Positions 17,315 to 25,187 are shown, numbered from the stretch's first letter. The stretch: 51,426 nucleotides of DNA from Thomasclavelia saccharogumia DSM 17460 (GCF_000686665.1 NZ_JMLH01000017.1:1-51426); one strand, 5' to 3'. Notes: generated by a model from the letters alone, not told the origin. Made by a program: numbers and translations.

Positions 17315-17908
17315 ATGAAAAAGAAATTTCTAAAAAGAGATGTGATATTTAGGTTAATTGTTTTTATTACAGTTATTATTCAAGGATCTGTATTATTAAA
17401 ATATAATGTAACTTCTTTTCAAAATAATGAACAGGATGAGTCAGCTTATATCTTGAATATTCATGAAATACCAAAAATAGAATCTAATATCATATTTGAA
17501 AATGAAAGAAATATTTTGATTTTGTACGATGGTGCTTGTGGTTCTCTTGAGACTTTTAATTCTATGATACAAGAAAAAATAGTATGTGATATTTGTGAAA
17601 TCGATCGTATTGAAAGCTGTCAAATAGAAGATTATGATTTGATATTATTAGGAAATGTAGTGATAGATAATCAACCTAGTGAATCAATGATAAATTTTTT
17701 GGAGCAATATGATTTCTCTGGATTAGATATAGCACCTTATTGGGTAGGAGGAATGGATCATGATTTATTTGAAAGTACGATGCGATCATATCTACAAGGA
17801 GCAGATATTTTACCTGGTTTAGGTTTTAATGGTGATGAAATTTCTGAAACTGAGGAAATCGGTTATTTTATTGATGGGTGGTTAACAACAGTATATACAA
17901 CTACATAA
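17315..17908 (+). CDS. Membrane-anchored degenerate flavodoxin-like protein
   Basis: A 197-residue protein with an N-terminal helix (VIFRLIVFITVIIQGSVLL) and no lipobox. The domain keeps the flavodoxin strand order: NILILYDGACGSLETFN in place of the usual AYFS.TGNT loop, YDLILLGNVVI in place of the WW-containing loop, then FLEQYDFSGLDIAPYWVGG. The phosphate-binding and FMN-stacking residues are thus missing. It may be a structural partner or a diverging duplicate. The ATG after GGGGGAACGTTG is used. It ends the operon; a terminator follows. Confidence 0.7.
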   Translation: MKKKFLKRDVIFRLIVFITVIIQGSVLLKYNVTSFQNNEQDESAYILNIHEIPKIESNIIFENERNILILYDGACGSLETFNSMIQEKIVCDICEIDRIESCQIEDYDLILLGNVVIDNQPSESMINFLEQYDFSGLDIAPYWVGGMDHDLFESTMRSYLQGADILPGLGFNGDEISETEEIGYFIDGWLTTVYTTT

Positions 17909-17913
17909 ATAGT

Positions 17914-17952
17914 AAAAGATGAAGAATTTATAATTGATCTTCATCTTTTGTT
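17914..17952 (+). terminator. Terminator of the flavodoxin operon
   Basis: AAAAGATGAAGA and TCTTCATCTTTT form a 12-bp stem around about 12 bases, followed by a short T-rich stretch. Confidence 0.85.
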
Positions 17953-18147
17953 ACATTAAAGATAGTTTTAGTATCTGATTTAACTATGTAAAACTTTTTG
18001 TAAAGATTTTGTTGTTGATTTTATGATCAAAAATTTTTTATAAATCAATAAATTTAGAAAAATATATTGCTAATCTTATAGCAGATTAAAAATTTATGTG
18101 TTTTATAAGTTGTGTAAATAAAATTTTAAAAAAATTGAAAATAGTAC

Positions 18148-18178
18148 TTGACCGATTCTTACAATCGGTTGATACAAT
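18148..18178 (+). promoter_or_regulatory. MerR-type promoter with 19-bp spacer and operator
   Basis: TTGACC (-35) and TACAAT (-10) are 19 bases apart, two more than optimal. The spacer carries the perfect inverted repeat ACCGATT-cttac-AATCGGT (18151-18169), which begins inside the -35 box. This is the classic architecture activated by MerR-family regulators that distort the spacer DNA. It drives the operon starting at 18218. The MerR gene at 15213 is the nearest candidate regulator. Confidence 0.85.
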
Positions 18179-18217
18179 TACATTGTAGTAAAAGAAAGCA
18201 AGGAGGTAAATATAAAG

Positions 18218-18946
18218 GTGAAAAAACAAAAAGCACAATTATTTAATAATAAATTTATAACTACTGATCCAGAATTTGTAGATATTATTAAAAACTTTTT
18301 ACAAGAAGATGTCTTGAATGCTGGTAATTTATCAGAGAAAGAGAGAATGCTATGTATTTTATCAGTCCTATTAGGCTGTCAAGGAATGGAAGAATATTGT
18401 CATATGCTTCATGTAGCATTAGATTCAAATATTGATCCTGTTGCTATTAAGGAAACTGTTTACCAAGCAGCTGCTTATTTAGGCATTGGGAGAATATCTG
18501 ATTATTTATTAAAGACGAATGAAATTATGAAAGAATATGGAATTTCTTTACCATTACCAGCTCAGAGTACAACAAATAGAGAATCAAGATTTGAAAAAGG
18601 GCTTGCAAAACAAGTGGAATTATTTGGTTTGCAAATGGCTGATAGACAAAAAGATACAGGACCAAGGCAAAATATTAATCGTTGGCTAGCTTCTAATTGT
18701 TTTGGAGATTACTATACGAGAAATGGACTTAATGACCGAGAAAGAGAAATGATAACTTTTTGTTTTATTTTAGCACAGGGTGGTTGTGAAAATCAGTTAA
18801 GAGGACATACTGCGGGAAACTTTGGGGTAGGAAATGATAAAGAAAAACTGTATCAGGTTGTTGAACAATGTATGCCTTATATTGGCTATCCTCAATCATT
18901 AAATGCATTGGCTATTATTGATGAAGTAGCTTCAAAATTAAAATAA
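18218..18946 (+). CDS. Carboxymuconolactone decarboxylase-like protein
   Basis: A 242-residue protein made of two CMD-type helical repeats (PF02627). The first spans LSEKERMLCILSVLLGCQG to about AAYLGIGRISDYL. The second runs from LNDREREMITFCFILAQGGC through QLRGHTAGNFGVG to CMPYIGYPQSLNAL. The CxxC redox pair of AhpD is absent; single Cys residues and the RGH motif are kept. In Bacillus subtilis the CMD-like yraC belongs to the AdhR (MerR/NmlR family) carbonyl-stress regulon with an alcohol dehydrogenase, and here a CMD gene, a dehydrogenase and a MerR-type promoter again occur together. The GTG start follows AAGGAGG. It is first in the operon. Confidence 0.88.
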   Translation: MKKQKAQLFNNKFITTDPEFVDIIKNFLQEDVLNAGNLSEKERMLCILSVLLGCQGMEEYCHMLHVALDSNIDPVAIKETVYQAAAYLGIGRISDYLLKTNEIMKEYGISLPLPAQSTTNRESRFEKGLAKQVELFGLQMADRQKDTGPRQNINRWLASNCFGDYYTRNGLNDREREMITFCFILAQGGCENQLRGHTAGNFGVGNDKEKLYQVVEQCMPYIGYPQSLNALAIIDEVASKLK

Positions 18947-18959
18947 TGGGGATAGTGTA

Positions 18960-19643
18960 ATGAAGTATCAAAGAGGAAGGAAAATGATATTAGTTATATT
19001 AGGTGTCATTATTTTGGTTCTTGCTGGTATCGTTATTTATTGTATGACAGGAAGTTCTTTGCATTATGAAACACAAAACATTGTTAAAGGTGAGAAAGAT
19101 TCAAGATCGATCATTATCTATTTTTCAAGATCAAATGCTTTAGATTATGATGATGAGATCGATGTTAGTACCCATGCAAGTTTAAATTTAAAAAATGATC
19201 ACATAGAAGGTAATACAGAAATAGCTGCTAAGATGATTCAAGAGAAGACTGGCGATGATTTATATTCAATTCAAGTTTCAAAAAGCTATAGATCCCCATT
19301 TCTTGCTACCTCTTTAAGAGCCTGGTTAGAAAAATATTTAAATATTAAACCAGATTTATCAAACATGCCAGAAAATTTAGATGATTATGATGTTATTTAT
19401 TTAGGATATCCTATTTGGTGGTACAAAGAACCTATGGCAGTTGATACATTTTTAGAAAACTATGATTTAAGGGGAAAAACAATTATTCCATTTTGTACAA
19501 GCACAAGTTCATCGATTGATGAAAGTGTTCAATCAATACAAAAAATATGCCCTCATTCTCATATACTTGAAGGGGTAAGAATGGAACAGGCAAATGAAAA
19601 AGAAATAGATGAATGGTTAAAAAAAATAAATATTGGAGGATAA
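18960..19643 (+). CDS. Membrane-anchored flavodoxin
   Basis: A 227-residue protein with an uncleaved N-terminal helix (MILVILGVIILVLAGIVIY) and an outward-facing flavodoxin domain. SIIIYFSRSNALDYDDE is followed by the insertion VSTHASLNL and NTEIAAKMI. The FMN-stacking part is YDVIYLGYPIWWYKEPMAVDTFLE, and the last loop is TIIPFCTSTSSSI. It lies between the CMD-like gene and the alcohol dehydrogenase with 13- and 4-base gaps, so all three share the MerR-type promoter. This implies that the membrane flavodoxin and the dehydrogenase work in the same response. Confidence 0.88.
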   Translation: MKYQRGRKMILVILGVIILVLAGIVIYCMTGSSLHYETQNIVKGEKDSRSIIIYFSRSNALDYDDEIDVSTHASLNLKNDHIEGNTEIAAKMIQEKTGDDLYSIQVSKSYRSPFLATSLRAWLEKYLNIKPDLSNMPENLDDYDVIYLGYPIWWYKEPMAVDTFLENYDLRGKTIIPFCTSTSSSIDESVQSIQKICPHSHILEGVRMEQANEKEIDEWLKKINIGG

Positions 19644-19647
19644 AACG

Positions 19648-20808
19648 ATGAATACATTTAATTATGAATTAAAAACAAAAACTTATTTTGGAAAAGGTGC
19701 AGCAAAACAAAATTTACCAGCTGAATTAGCAAAAGCAGGACATACTGTGATGCTTGCTTATGGTGGCGGATCAATAAAAAAGAATGGAATTTATGATGAA
19801 ATAAAAGAAATCTTAGAAAATGCGGGAAAAGAAGTTGTCGATTTTTCAGGTATTATGCCTAATCCTACATATGCAAAAGTGCAGGAAGGGGCTAAATTGG
19901 CTAAAGATAAAAAAGTTGATTTTATTTTAGCAGTTGGCGGAGGCTCTGTAATTGACTGCTGTAAAATTATTTCAGCTCAAGCAAAATTGGATCAGGATAT
20001 TTTTGATTATGAGTATGTTGATAAAAAATTTCCTACTACTGGTATCTTAATGGGAGCAATCGTTACAGCGAGTGGAACTGGTGCTGAAATGAATGCCGGA
20101 GCAGTCATTACACATGAAGAAAAAATGTGGAAAGGACCGATCGTTGGAACACAGGCCGATTTTGCAATATTAGATCCCTGGTATACCAAATCATTACCAA
20201 TGAAGCAGGTTATCTCAGGGGCATTCGATACATTAAGTCATTGTATGGAGACATATTTAGGAACTCCTAGAATTCCTAATTTATCAGATCGAATCAACGA
20301 ATCAATTATGCAGTTAGTTATTGAAAATATGCGAAAGTTGTTAGTTGATGAATATGATATGGAAGCAAGAAGTGAATTGATGTGGGCTTCTGCGATGGCA
20401 GAAAATGGTATTTTAAAAATTGGAAAGGTTACTGATTTTCAAGCACATCAAATAGAACATCAGTTAGGAGCATATACAGATTGTAATCATGGACAGGGGC
20501 TTGCAATCATTCATCCAGTATTATATCGCCATATGTACAAAGAAGGATTGGAACAATTTGTAAGACTAGCCAAAGAAGTTTGGCATGTTGATCCAGCTGA
20601 TAAAACAGCTGAAGAAATAGCATTAGCAGGGATCGATGCTTTAACTAATTTTATTAAAGAGATGGGACTTCCTGCAACATTAAAAGAAATTAATATTGAT
20701 GATGTTGAGATGCTAAGAAAAGTAGCTGATACTTGTAATTTAACAGCTGGATGTGCAAAGAAATTTGAAAGAGATGAAATCTTTGAAATTCTTAAAGAAT
20801 GCTTATAA
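19648..20808 (+). CDS. Iron-containing alcohol dehydrogenase (butanol dehydrogenase type)
   Basis: A 386-residue group III alcohol dehydrogenase that reduces aldehydes with NAD(P)H. The Rossmann half has DFILAVGGGSVIDCCKII, and the metal half has GAFDTLSHCMETYLG and DFQAHQIEHQLGAYTDCNHGQGLAI, which supply the Asp and three His ligands. It resembles YugJ/BdhA-type enzymes. GGAGG precedes the ATG used, four bases after the flavodoxin gene; an upstream in-frame start at 19633 overlaps that gene. Within a MerR-controlled operon a role in detoxifying reactive aldehydes is likely. Confidence 0.93.
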   Translation: MNTFNYELKTKTYFGKGAAKQNLPAELAKAGHTVMLAYGGGSIKKNGIYDEIKEILENAGKEVVDFSGIMPNPTYAKVQEGAKLAKDKKVDFILAVGGGSVIDCCKIISAQAKLDQDIFDYEYVDKKFPTTGILMGAIVTASGTGAEMNAGAVITHEEKMWKGPIVGTQADFAILDPWYTKSLPMKQVISGAFDTLSHCMETYLGTPRIPNLSDRINESIMQLVIENMRKLLVDEYDMEARSELMWASAMAENGILKIGKVTDFQAHQIEHQLGAYTDCNHGQGLAIIHPVLYRHMYKEGLEQFVRLAKEVWHVDPADKTAEEIALAGIDALTNFIKEMGLPATLKEINIDDVEMLRKVADTCNLTAGCAKKFERDEIFEILKECL

Positions 20809-20814
20809 TGACAG

Positions 20815-21494
20815 TAAAATAAAGAAAAAGAAATATCTAAGATTTCTATTTGTTTTATTAATATGCTTATTTTTAGGGTGTAATATTCAAAATAATGAAT
20901 CAGTAGATGAAAAGGATGATGATCTGACCATTCTTGCAGATCAATCATATATTATGCAGGAATTAAACATAAGTAGGGATAGTCAACAAATATATGGTTA
21001 ATTATATAGACCTCTGTATATTGATAAGAAGGTGCCAATAATTATTTATTGTCATGGTCTTAGTGGTTATCATGAAAGTGGTGTTCAGTATGCTAAGGAA
21101 CTTGTAAAATTAGGCTATGGGGTTTATTGTTTTGATTTTTGTGGTGGTGGATTATGCGCAGACTTTGTTTAAGAGTACTGATGATATTCCAGATAATTAT
21201 TATCATCTATGGATGAGGGTAGGAAAAGTCTATTTTGAAAAATTGTTGAATTATGATATTTATGATGAAATATCTTCTTATGACAATGATGTTCTTATCA
21301 TTCATAGTGATGCTGATAGTGTTGTATTGCTATCTTATTAAAAAAAAGCAGAGAATGTTTATTTATCTGCTCAATTAAAAGTGATTGAAGGAGCAGACCA
21401 TGGGTTTTATGATTATAATTTTAAAGAAGCAATGAGTTATATAGAAAATTATTTAGTTGAAAATATATATGCTGAAGATAACTATAAATATTGA
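20815..21494 (+). pseudogene. Alpha/beta hydrolase lipoprotein, broken
   Basis: A lipoprotein signal (FLFVLLICLFLGC) lacks an in-frame ATG. The frame then runs to an ochre stop at 20999-21001 (QIYG-stop-LYRP, where Gln suits) and on through PIIIYCHGLSGYHESG and YGVYCFDFCGG. After that about 90 residues, including the nucleophile elbow GxSxG, are deleted. The frame changes and resumes as DDIPDNYYHLWMRVGKVYFE, DVLIIHSDADS and VIEGADHGFYDY with another stop at 21339-21341. The serine nucleophile is gone, so it is inactive. It was probably part of the preceding operon. Confidence 0.78.
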
Positions 21495-21640
21495 ATAGGT
21501 AATTATTGTTAGATATTTTCAAATAGGTTTATCTTAATTAATGTAATTCAGATTATTATTGAAATAATCTTAGATCATATTTGGAATATACAAGATGGCT
21601 TTTGTTGAATCAAGAAATAAATTTTTAGGAGGAATTGAAA

Positions 21641-22216
21641 ATGAAAAAAGTATTATCGTTTTTATTAGCTGTGTTTGTTACGCTGACTCTAGCGGGATGT
21701 AGTCAAACAAATCAAAAAGAACAAAATCAAACCTCAGAGGATTCAAAACAAACTGTAACAGCTACAGATCAAGATATTCTTATTGCTTATTTCTCGTATA
21801 GTGGCAATACTGAAAAAGCAGCTCAAGAAATTCAAAAACAGACAGGTGGGCAATTGGTAGAAATTACTAGAAAAGAAGCATATCCAAATGATTTTTATGA
21901 TATAGCTGAAAATGAGATAATCAATGGGGAACAGCCTGAAATCACTTTATCTATTAATAGTATTGATCAATATGATATTATTTTTATTGGTTATCCTATC
22001 TGGTGGCAAAAAGCTCCGGCAATGATCAACACATTTGTTCATCAGTTTGATTTTACTGATAAAACTGTTATTCCTTTTTGTACAAGCAGTAGTGATGGTA
22101 TAGAAGAAAGTTTAGATGTATTTGATGATCTTCAAGATCAAGCAAATGTGAAAGAGGGCTTACGAATTAATGATTATGATGAAATATCTAGCTGGTTAGA
22201 TAGAGTATTAGAATAA
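21641..22216 (+). CDS. Flavodoxin lipoprotein
   Basis: A 191-residue lipoprotein with signal ending LTLAGC and a Gln/Thr-rich linker. This flavodoxin has a canonical loop, ILIAYFSYSGNTEKAAQEI, without the insertion seen in its neighbours. YDIIFIGYPIWWQKAPAMINTF provides the FMN-stacking tryptophans, and TVIPFCTSSSDGI is the third loop. The ATG seven bases after AGGAGG is used. It has about 140 bases of its own upstream sequence, so it is likely transcribed separately. It should carry FMN on the outer face of the membrane. Confidence 0.9.
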   Translation: MKKVLSFLLAVFVTLTLAGCSQTNQKEQNQTSEDSKQTVTATDQDILIAYFSYSGNTEKAAQEIQKQTGGQLVEITRKEAYPNDFYDIAENEIINGEQPEITLSINSIDQYDIIFIGYPIWWQKAPAMINTFVHQFDFTDKTVIPFCTSSSDGIEESLDVFDDLQDQANVKEGLRINDYDEISSWLDRVLE

Positions 22217-22487
22217 AGTAATCAAATATGTATAAAAAACATATTAATTTTGACAAATCATCTAGCGATTAACTTTATCATGATTGCAAGAAAGTTGATT
22301 GCTGATGATATTACAAAAGAGCAGTCATTTTATCTTTATGTATTTATTTCTATTTTATCAATTTAGCAATGGATATAGTGGTTGTTTAACCGATTGAAAA
22401 GTAAGAAATGAAATCGATTTAGTGATAAAGAGATTCTGCTTTAAAAAAAGTTTATGAATGTAGCAAAAATGTGTAAGGAGAAACTAT
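22217..22487. other. Intergenic region without recognisable features
   Basis: This stretch is AT-rich and holds only short open frames with no family resemblance. It probably contains the promoter of the next flavodoxin, but no clear boxes were found. Confidence 0.4.
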
Positions 22488-23174
22488 ATGATGAAAAAAA
22501 TAATTAAACTATTGTTAGTGACAATGTTTACTGTATCATTGGTTGGATGTTCATCAGATAATGAGCGATCAAATACAGTTGACACAACTGAGCAGATAAA
22601 TCAGAATTCAAATGATACACAGATCACAGCAGATAAAATCTTAGTTGTTTATTTTTCAGTACCGGAAATGGATGGTGTAGATACATCATCTTCAGCAAGT
22701 AGAGTTGCGACTGAAGATGGTGTTGTAGGGAATACCCAATATGTTGCAAATATCATTTCACAGGAAATGGGTGATGATTTATATAGAATTGAAACAGTCC
22801 AGACCTACCCCGAAACACATGATTCGTTATTGGAATTTGCTTATGAAGAACGTAGTGAAGATGCAAGACCAGAATTAAAAAATGAGATAGATAATTTTGA
22901 TGAATATGATACAGTATTTATTGGTTATCCTAACTGGAATGCTGATCTACCAATGCCATTGTATACTTTTTTAGAACAATATGATTTTACTGATAAAACA
23001 ATTATTCCATTTACTACACATGGTGGTAGTGGTTTTTCAGGAACGATTGGAGTAATTGCTGACTTACAGCCAAATGCAACAGTTATCTCAAATGGTTTAT
23101 CGATTTCAAGAAATGATGTGGCGTCTTGTGATAATGAAATTAAGGAATGGTTAGATGAACTTCAAATAAAATAA
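22488..23174 (+). CDS. Flavodoxin-fold lipoprotein
   Basis: A 228-residue lipoprotein with signal ending VSLVGC. The domain begins KILVVYFSVPEMDGVDTSSSASR, so the usual TGxT phosphate loop is replaced by a stretch that runs directly into the DTSSSAS insertion, followed by VGNTQYVANII. YDTVFIGYPNWNADLPMPLYTFLE keeps one of the two Trp residues, and TIIPFTTHGGSGFS is the last loop. It is most like the lipoprotein at 16597, which suggests duplication. AAGGAG lies eight bases before the first of two adjacent ATGs. The cytochrome-b-like gene follows after about 56 bases. Confidence 0.86.
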   Translation: MMKKIIKLLLVTMFTVSLVGCSSDNERSNTVDTTEQINQNSNDTQITADKILVVYFSVPEMDGVDTSSSASRVATEDGVVGNTQYVANIISQEMGDDLYRIETVQTYPETHDSLLEFAYEERSEDARPELKNEIDNFDEYDTVFIGYPNWNADLPMPLYTFLEQYDFTDKTIIPFTTHGGSGFSGTIGVIADLQPNATVISNGLSISRNDVASCDNEIKEWLDELQIK

Positions 23175-23230
23175 ATAAAGAAATTACTTATTAAAAGAGC
23201 AGCTTTCGTATATTATAGGTGGTGATATAG

Positions 23231-23902
23231 ATGAAAAGGAAATTGATGAGAAGCTTGGATATTATGATGTTTGTTTTAGTATTATTATTGATGGCTTTTC
23301 ATTTGACGGGTCAACAATTACATGAATTGTTAGGAACAATTACTCTTCTTTGTTTTATTGTTCATCATATATTGAATTGGAAGTGGCATCAAAGCATCTT
23401 AAAAAGACGTTATCAATTGCCAAGAAAATTAATGACTTTTGTAAATGTTATTCTTTTTATAGATGTAATGTGTTTAGGAATAAGTGGAATGTTGATGTCT
23501 AATTATGTTTTTCGTTTTATTCCTTCATTTGGATCGATTTCATTGGCTAGAAGAATTCATATGATTGCTTCATATTGGGGATTTGTTATGATGTCTGTTC
23601 ATTTGGGATTCCATTGGCATATGATCCTCATACCAATAAAAAAGAAGTTTGATAATCTATCTTATTATACACAGTTAATTTTTTATAAATTTTTACCAGT
23701 TGTTATATGTTTGATAGGGTTGTTCTTTTTTATAAAAAATAGAATCTATATGTATATGTTTTCGATAGAAAATTTTGTATTTTTTGATTATCAAATGAAT
23801 TTTTTAAATTTTATTAAAGAATATCTTTTCATTAGTTTTTTATATATAGGAATAGGATATATAATACTAAAAAAAATAAGGGATAGAAGGAGTAAAGAAT
23901 AA
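23231..23902 (+). CDS. DUF4405 cytochrome-b-like membrane protein
   Basis: A 223-residue membrane protein. The first half has four helices with His residues in positions expected for haem b: H24, H31, H45/H46 and H53, then H110 in ARRIHMIASYWGF and H124, H128, H130 in SVHLGFHWH. This is the DUF4405 pattern, a cytochrome b561-like fold proposed to pass electrons across the membrane to flavoproteins. A second, more hydrophobic part adds two helices. GGTGG precedes the ATG. The stop overlaps the start of the Fe-S flavoprotein by one base, so they are coupled and may form a cytoplasm-to-membrane relay. Confidence 0.85.
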   Translation: MKRKLMRSLDIMMFVLVLLLMAFHLTGQQLHELLGTITLLCFIVHHILNWKWHQSILKRRYQLPRKLMTFVNVILFIDVMCLGISGMLMSNYVFRFIPSFGSISLARRIHMIASYWGFVMMSVHLGFHWHMILIPIKKKFDNLSYYTQLIFYKFLPVVICLIGLFFFIKNRIYMYMFSIENFVFFDYQMNFLNFIKEYLFISFLYIGIGYIILKKIRDRRSKE

Positions 23903-24519
23903 TGAAAGTTATTTTAATAAATGGCAGTCCCAATGCAAGAGGCTGTACATATACAGCACTGCAGGAAGTTGAAAAGGTTTTAAATGCTGAAAATATCAAT
24001 ACAGAAATTATTCAGGTAGGAAATAAAGATATTCGCGGCTGTATTGGATGTCGTCAATGTAAAAAAATAGGAAAGTGCATTTTTGATGATTATGTTAATG
24101 ATGTAGCAGCAAAATTTACAGAATGTGACGGTATCGTGATAGGATCACCTGTTTATTTTGCTTCTGCCAATGGAACCCTTGTTTCTTTTATTGATCGTTT
24201 GTTTTATAGTAGTCAGTGTGATAAAACAATGAAAGTTGGCGCAGCTGTAGTTTCAGCAAGACGAGGAGGCTGTTCAGCAACATTTGATGAATTAAACAAA
24301 TATTTTACAATTTCTTCGATGCCGGTTGTTTCTAGTCAATATTGGAATAGTGTTCATGGATATACTCCTGAGGATGTAAGAAAAGATGCAGAAGGACTAC
24401 AAACGATGCGGGTACTGGGGAAGAATATGGCATTTTTAATAAAAAGTATCCAGCTAGGGAAAGAAAAGTATGGACTTCCTGAAAAAGAAAAAAGTGTGCA
24501 TACTCATTTTATAAGATAG
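23902..24519 (+). CDS. Iron-sulfur flavoprotein (Isf-type, flavodoxin fold)
   Basis: A 205-residue cytoplasmic NADPH-dependent FMN reductase-like protein. ILINGSPNARGCTYTAL is the FMN phosphate loop. CIGCRQCKKIGKC (Cys 47, 50, 53, 59; CX2CX2CX5C) is the compact cysteine motif that binds a 4Fe-4S cluster in Isf proteins, and GIVIGSPVYFASANGTL follows. Isf-type proteins move electrons between ferredoxin and other acceptors. TAATG overlap with the DUF4405 gene implies that it feeds or drains that membrane cytochrome. Confidence 0.9.
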   Translation: MKVILINGSPNARGCTYTALQEVEKVLNAENINTEIIQVGNKDIRGCIGCRQCKKIGKCIFDDYVNDVAAKFTECDGIVIGSPVYFASANGTLVSFIDRLFYSSQCDKTMKVGAAVVSARRGGCSATFDELNKYFTISSMPVVSSQYWNSVHGYTPEDVRKDAEGLQTMRVLGKNMAFLIKSIQLGKEKYGLPEKEKSVHTHFIR

Positions 24520-25187
24520 TTTTAAAAGAATAAAATGATAATGTTTCGTAATTTATTAATAAGTTTATAACTTATTTAACCTAAAAAGACATCATACCCA
24601 AATGTTTCCTTTGCACAATTATTTTAAGTTGTGGTGTATTTTAGAAAGCTGATAATTCAGGAAATATTATCTTTTTCGATTGAAAATGCTAGATCATGCC
24701 GGATTGTAGAAAGTAGAGTCTATACAATTGGTAATGATGAATTAAGAGCAAAGAGTTACTCATTAAATTATAAATATGTTTTTGAATATGAAATAAAATT
24801 TTAGATATTTAATAAATGAATTTAACTGTTTTAGATGAAAATAGAAAAGTCTTTCAAGAACTACTGGAAGTAATGTGTAGATTCCTGATGAGACTTTTTT
24901 TGTTATGAATTTTTATTAATTTAGTGAATTTACAATATTATTAATAAATTCATGATCTTATTGGCTAGAAACTGTTTTTTGATAGTGTCGCTTTTACTTA
25001 AAATAGTATCTATCTTATCAAAACGAGATTTTGTAATATAGGGTTATTGGTATTATTAGAGGATTGATTGATAATAAAATTGTAGATAGATTGGATGGCA
25101 TGTTGATTTATATTATGATTGAAATAAGTAAATTGATGAATGCAAATTATAACAAGTTTAAGATATATTATTTATACTTTTATCATA
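24520..25187. other. Long non-coding, decayed stretch
   Basis: About 670 bases with no gene I can support. Short open pieces have no family resemblance. One structured segment with a T-run (24845-24901) is listed separately. Confidence 0.5.
24845..24901 (+). terminator. Possible terminator or structured RNA end
   Basis: AAAAGTCT and AGACTTTT pair around 38 bases that can themselves fold (CTAC with GTAG, GGAA with TTCC). A T-run follows. It lies 330 bases beyond the Fe-S flavoprotein, so it may end an unrecognised transcript. Confidence 0.4.

Noticed and set aside
24885-24891. CTGATGA, resembling the hammerhead ribozyme core
   Set aside because: No following stem II with GAAA and no matching cleavage site or stem III; a seven-base match is expected by chance.
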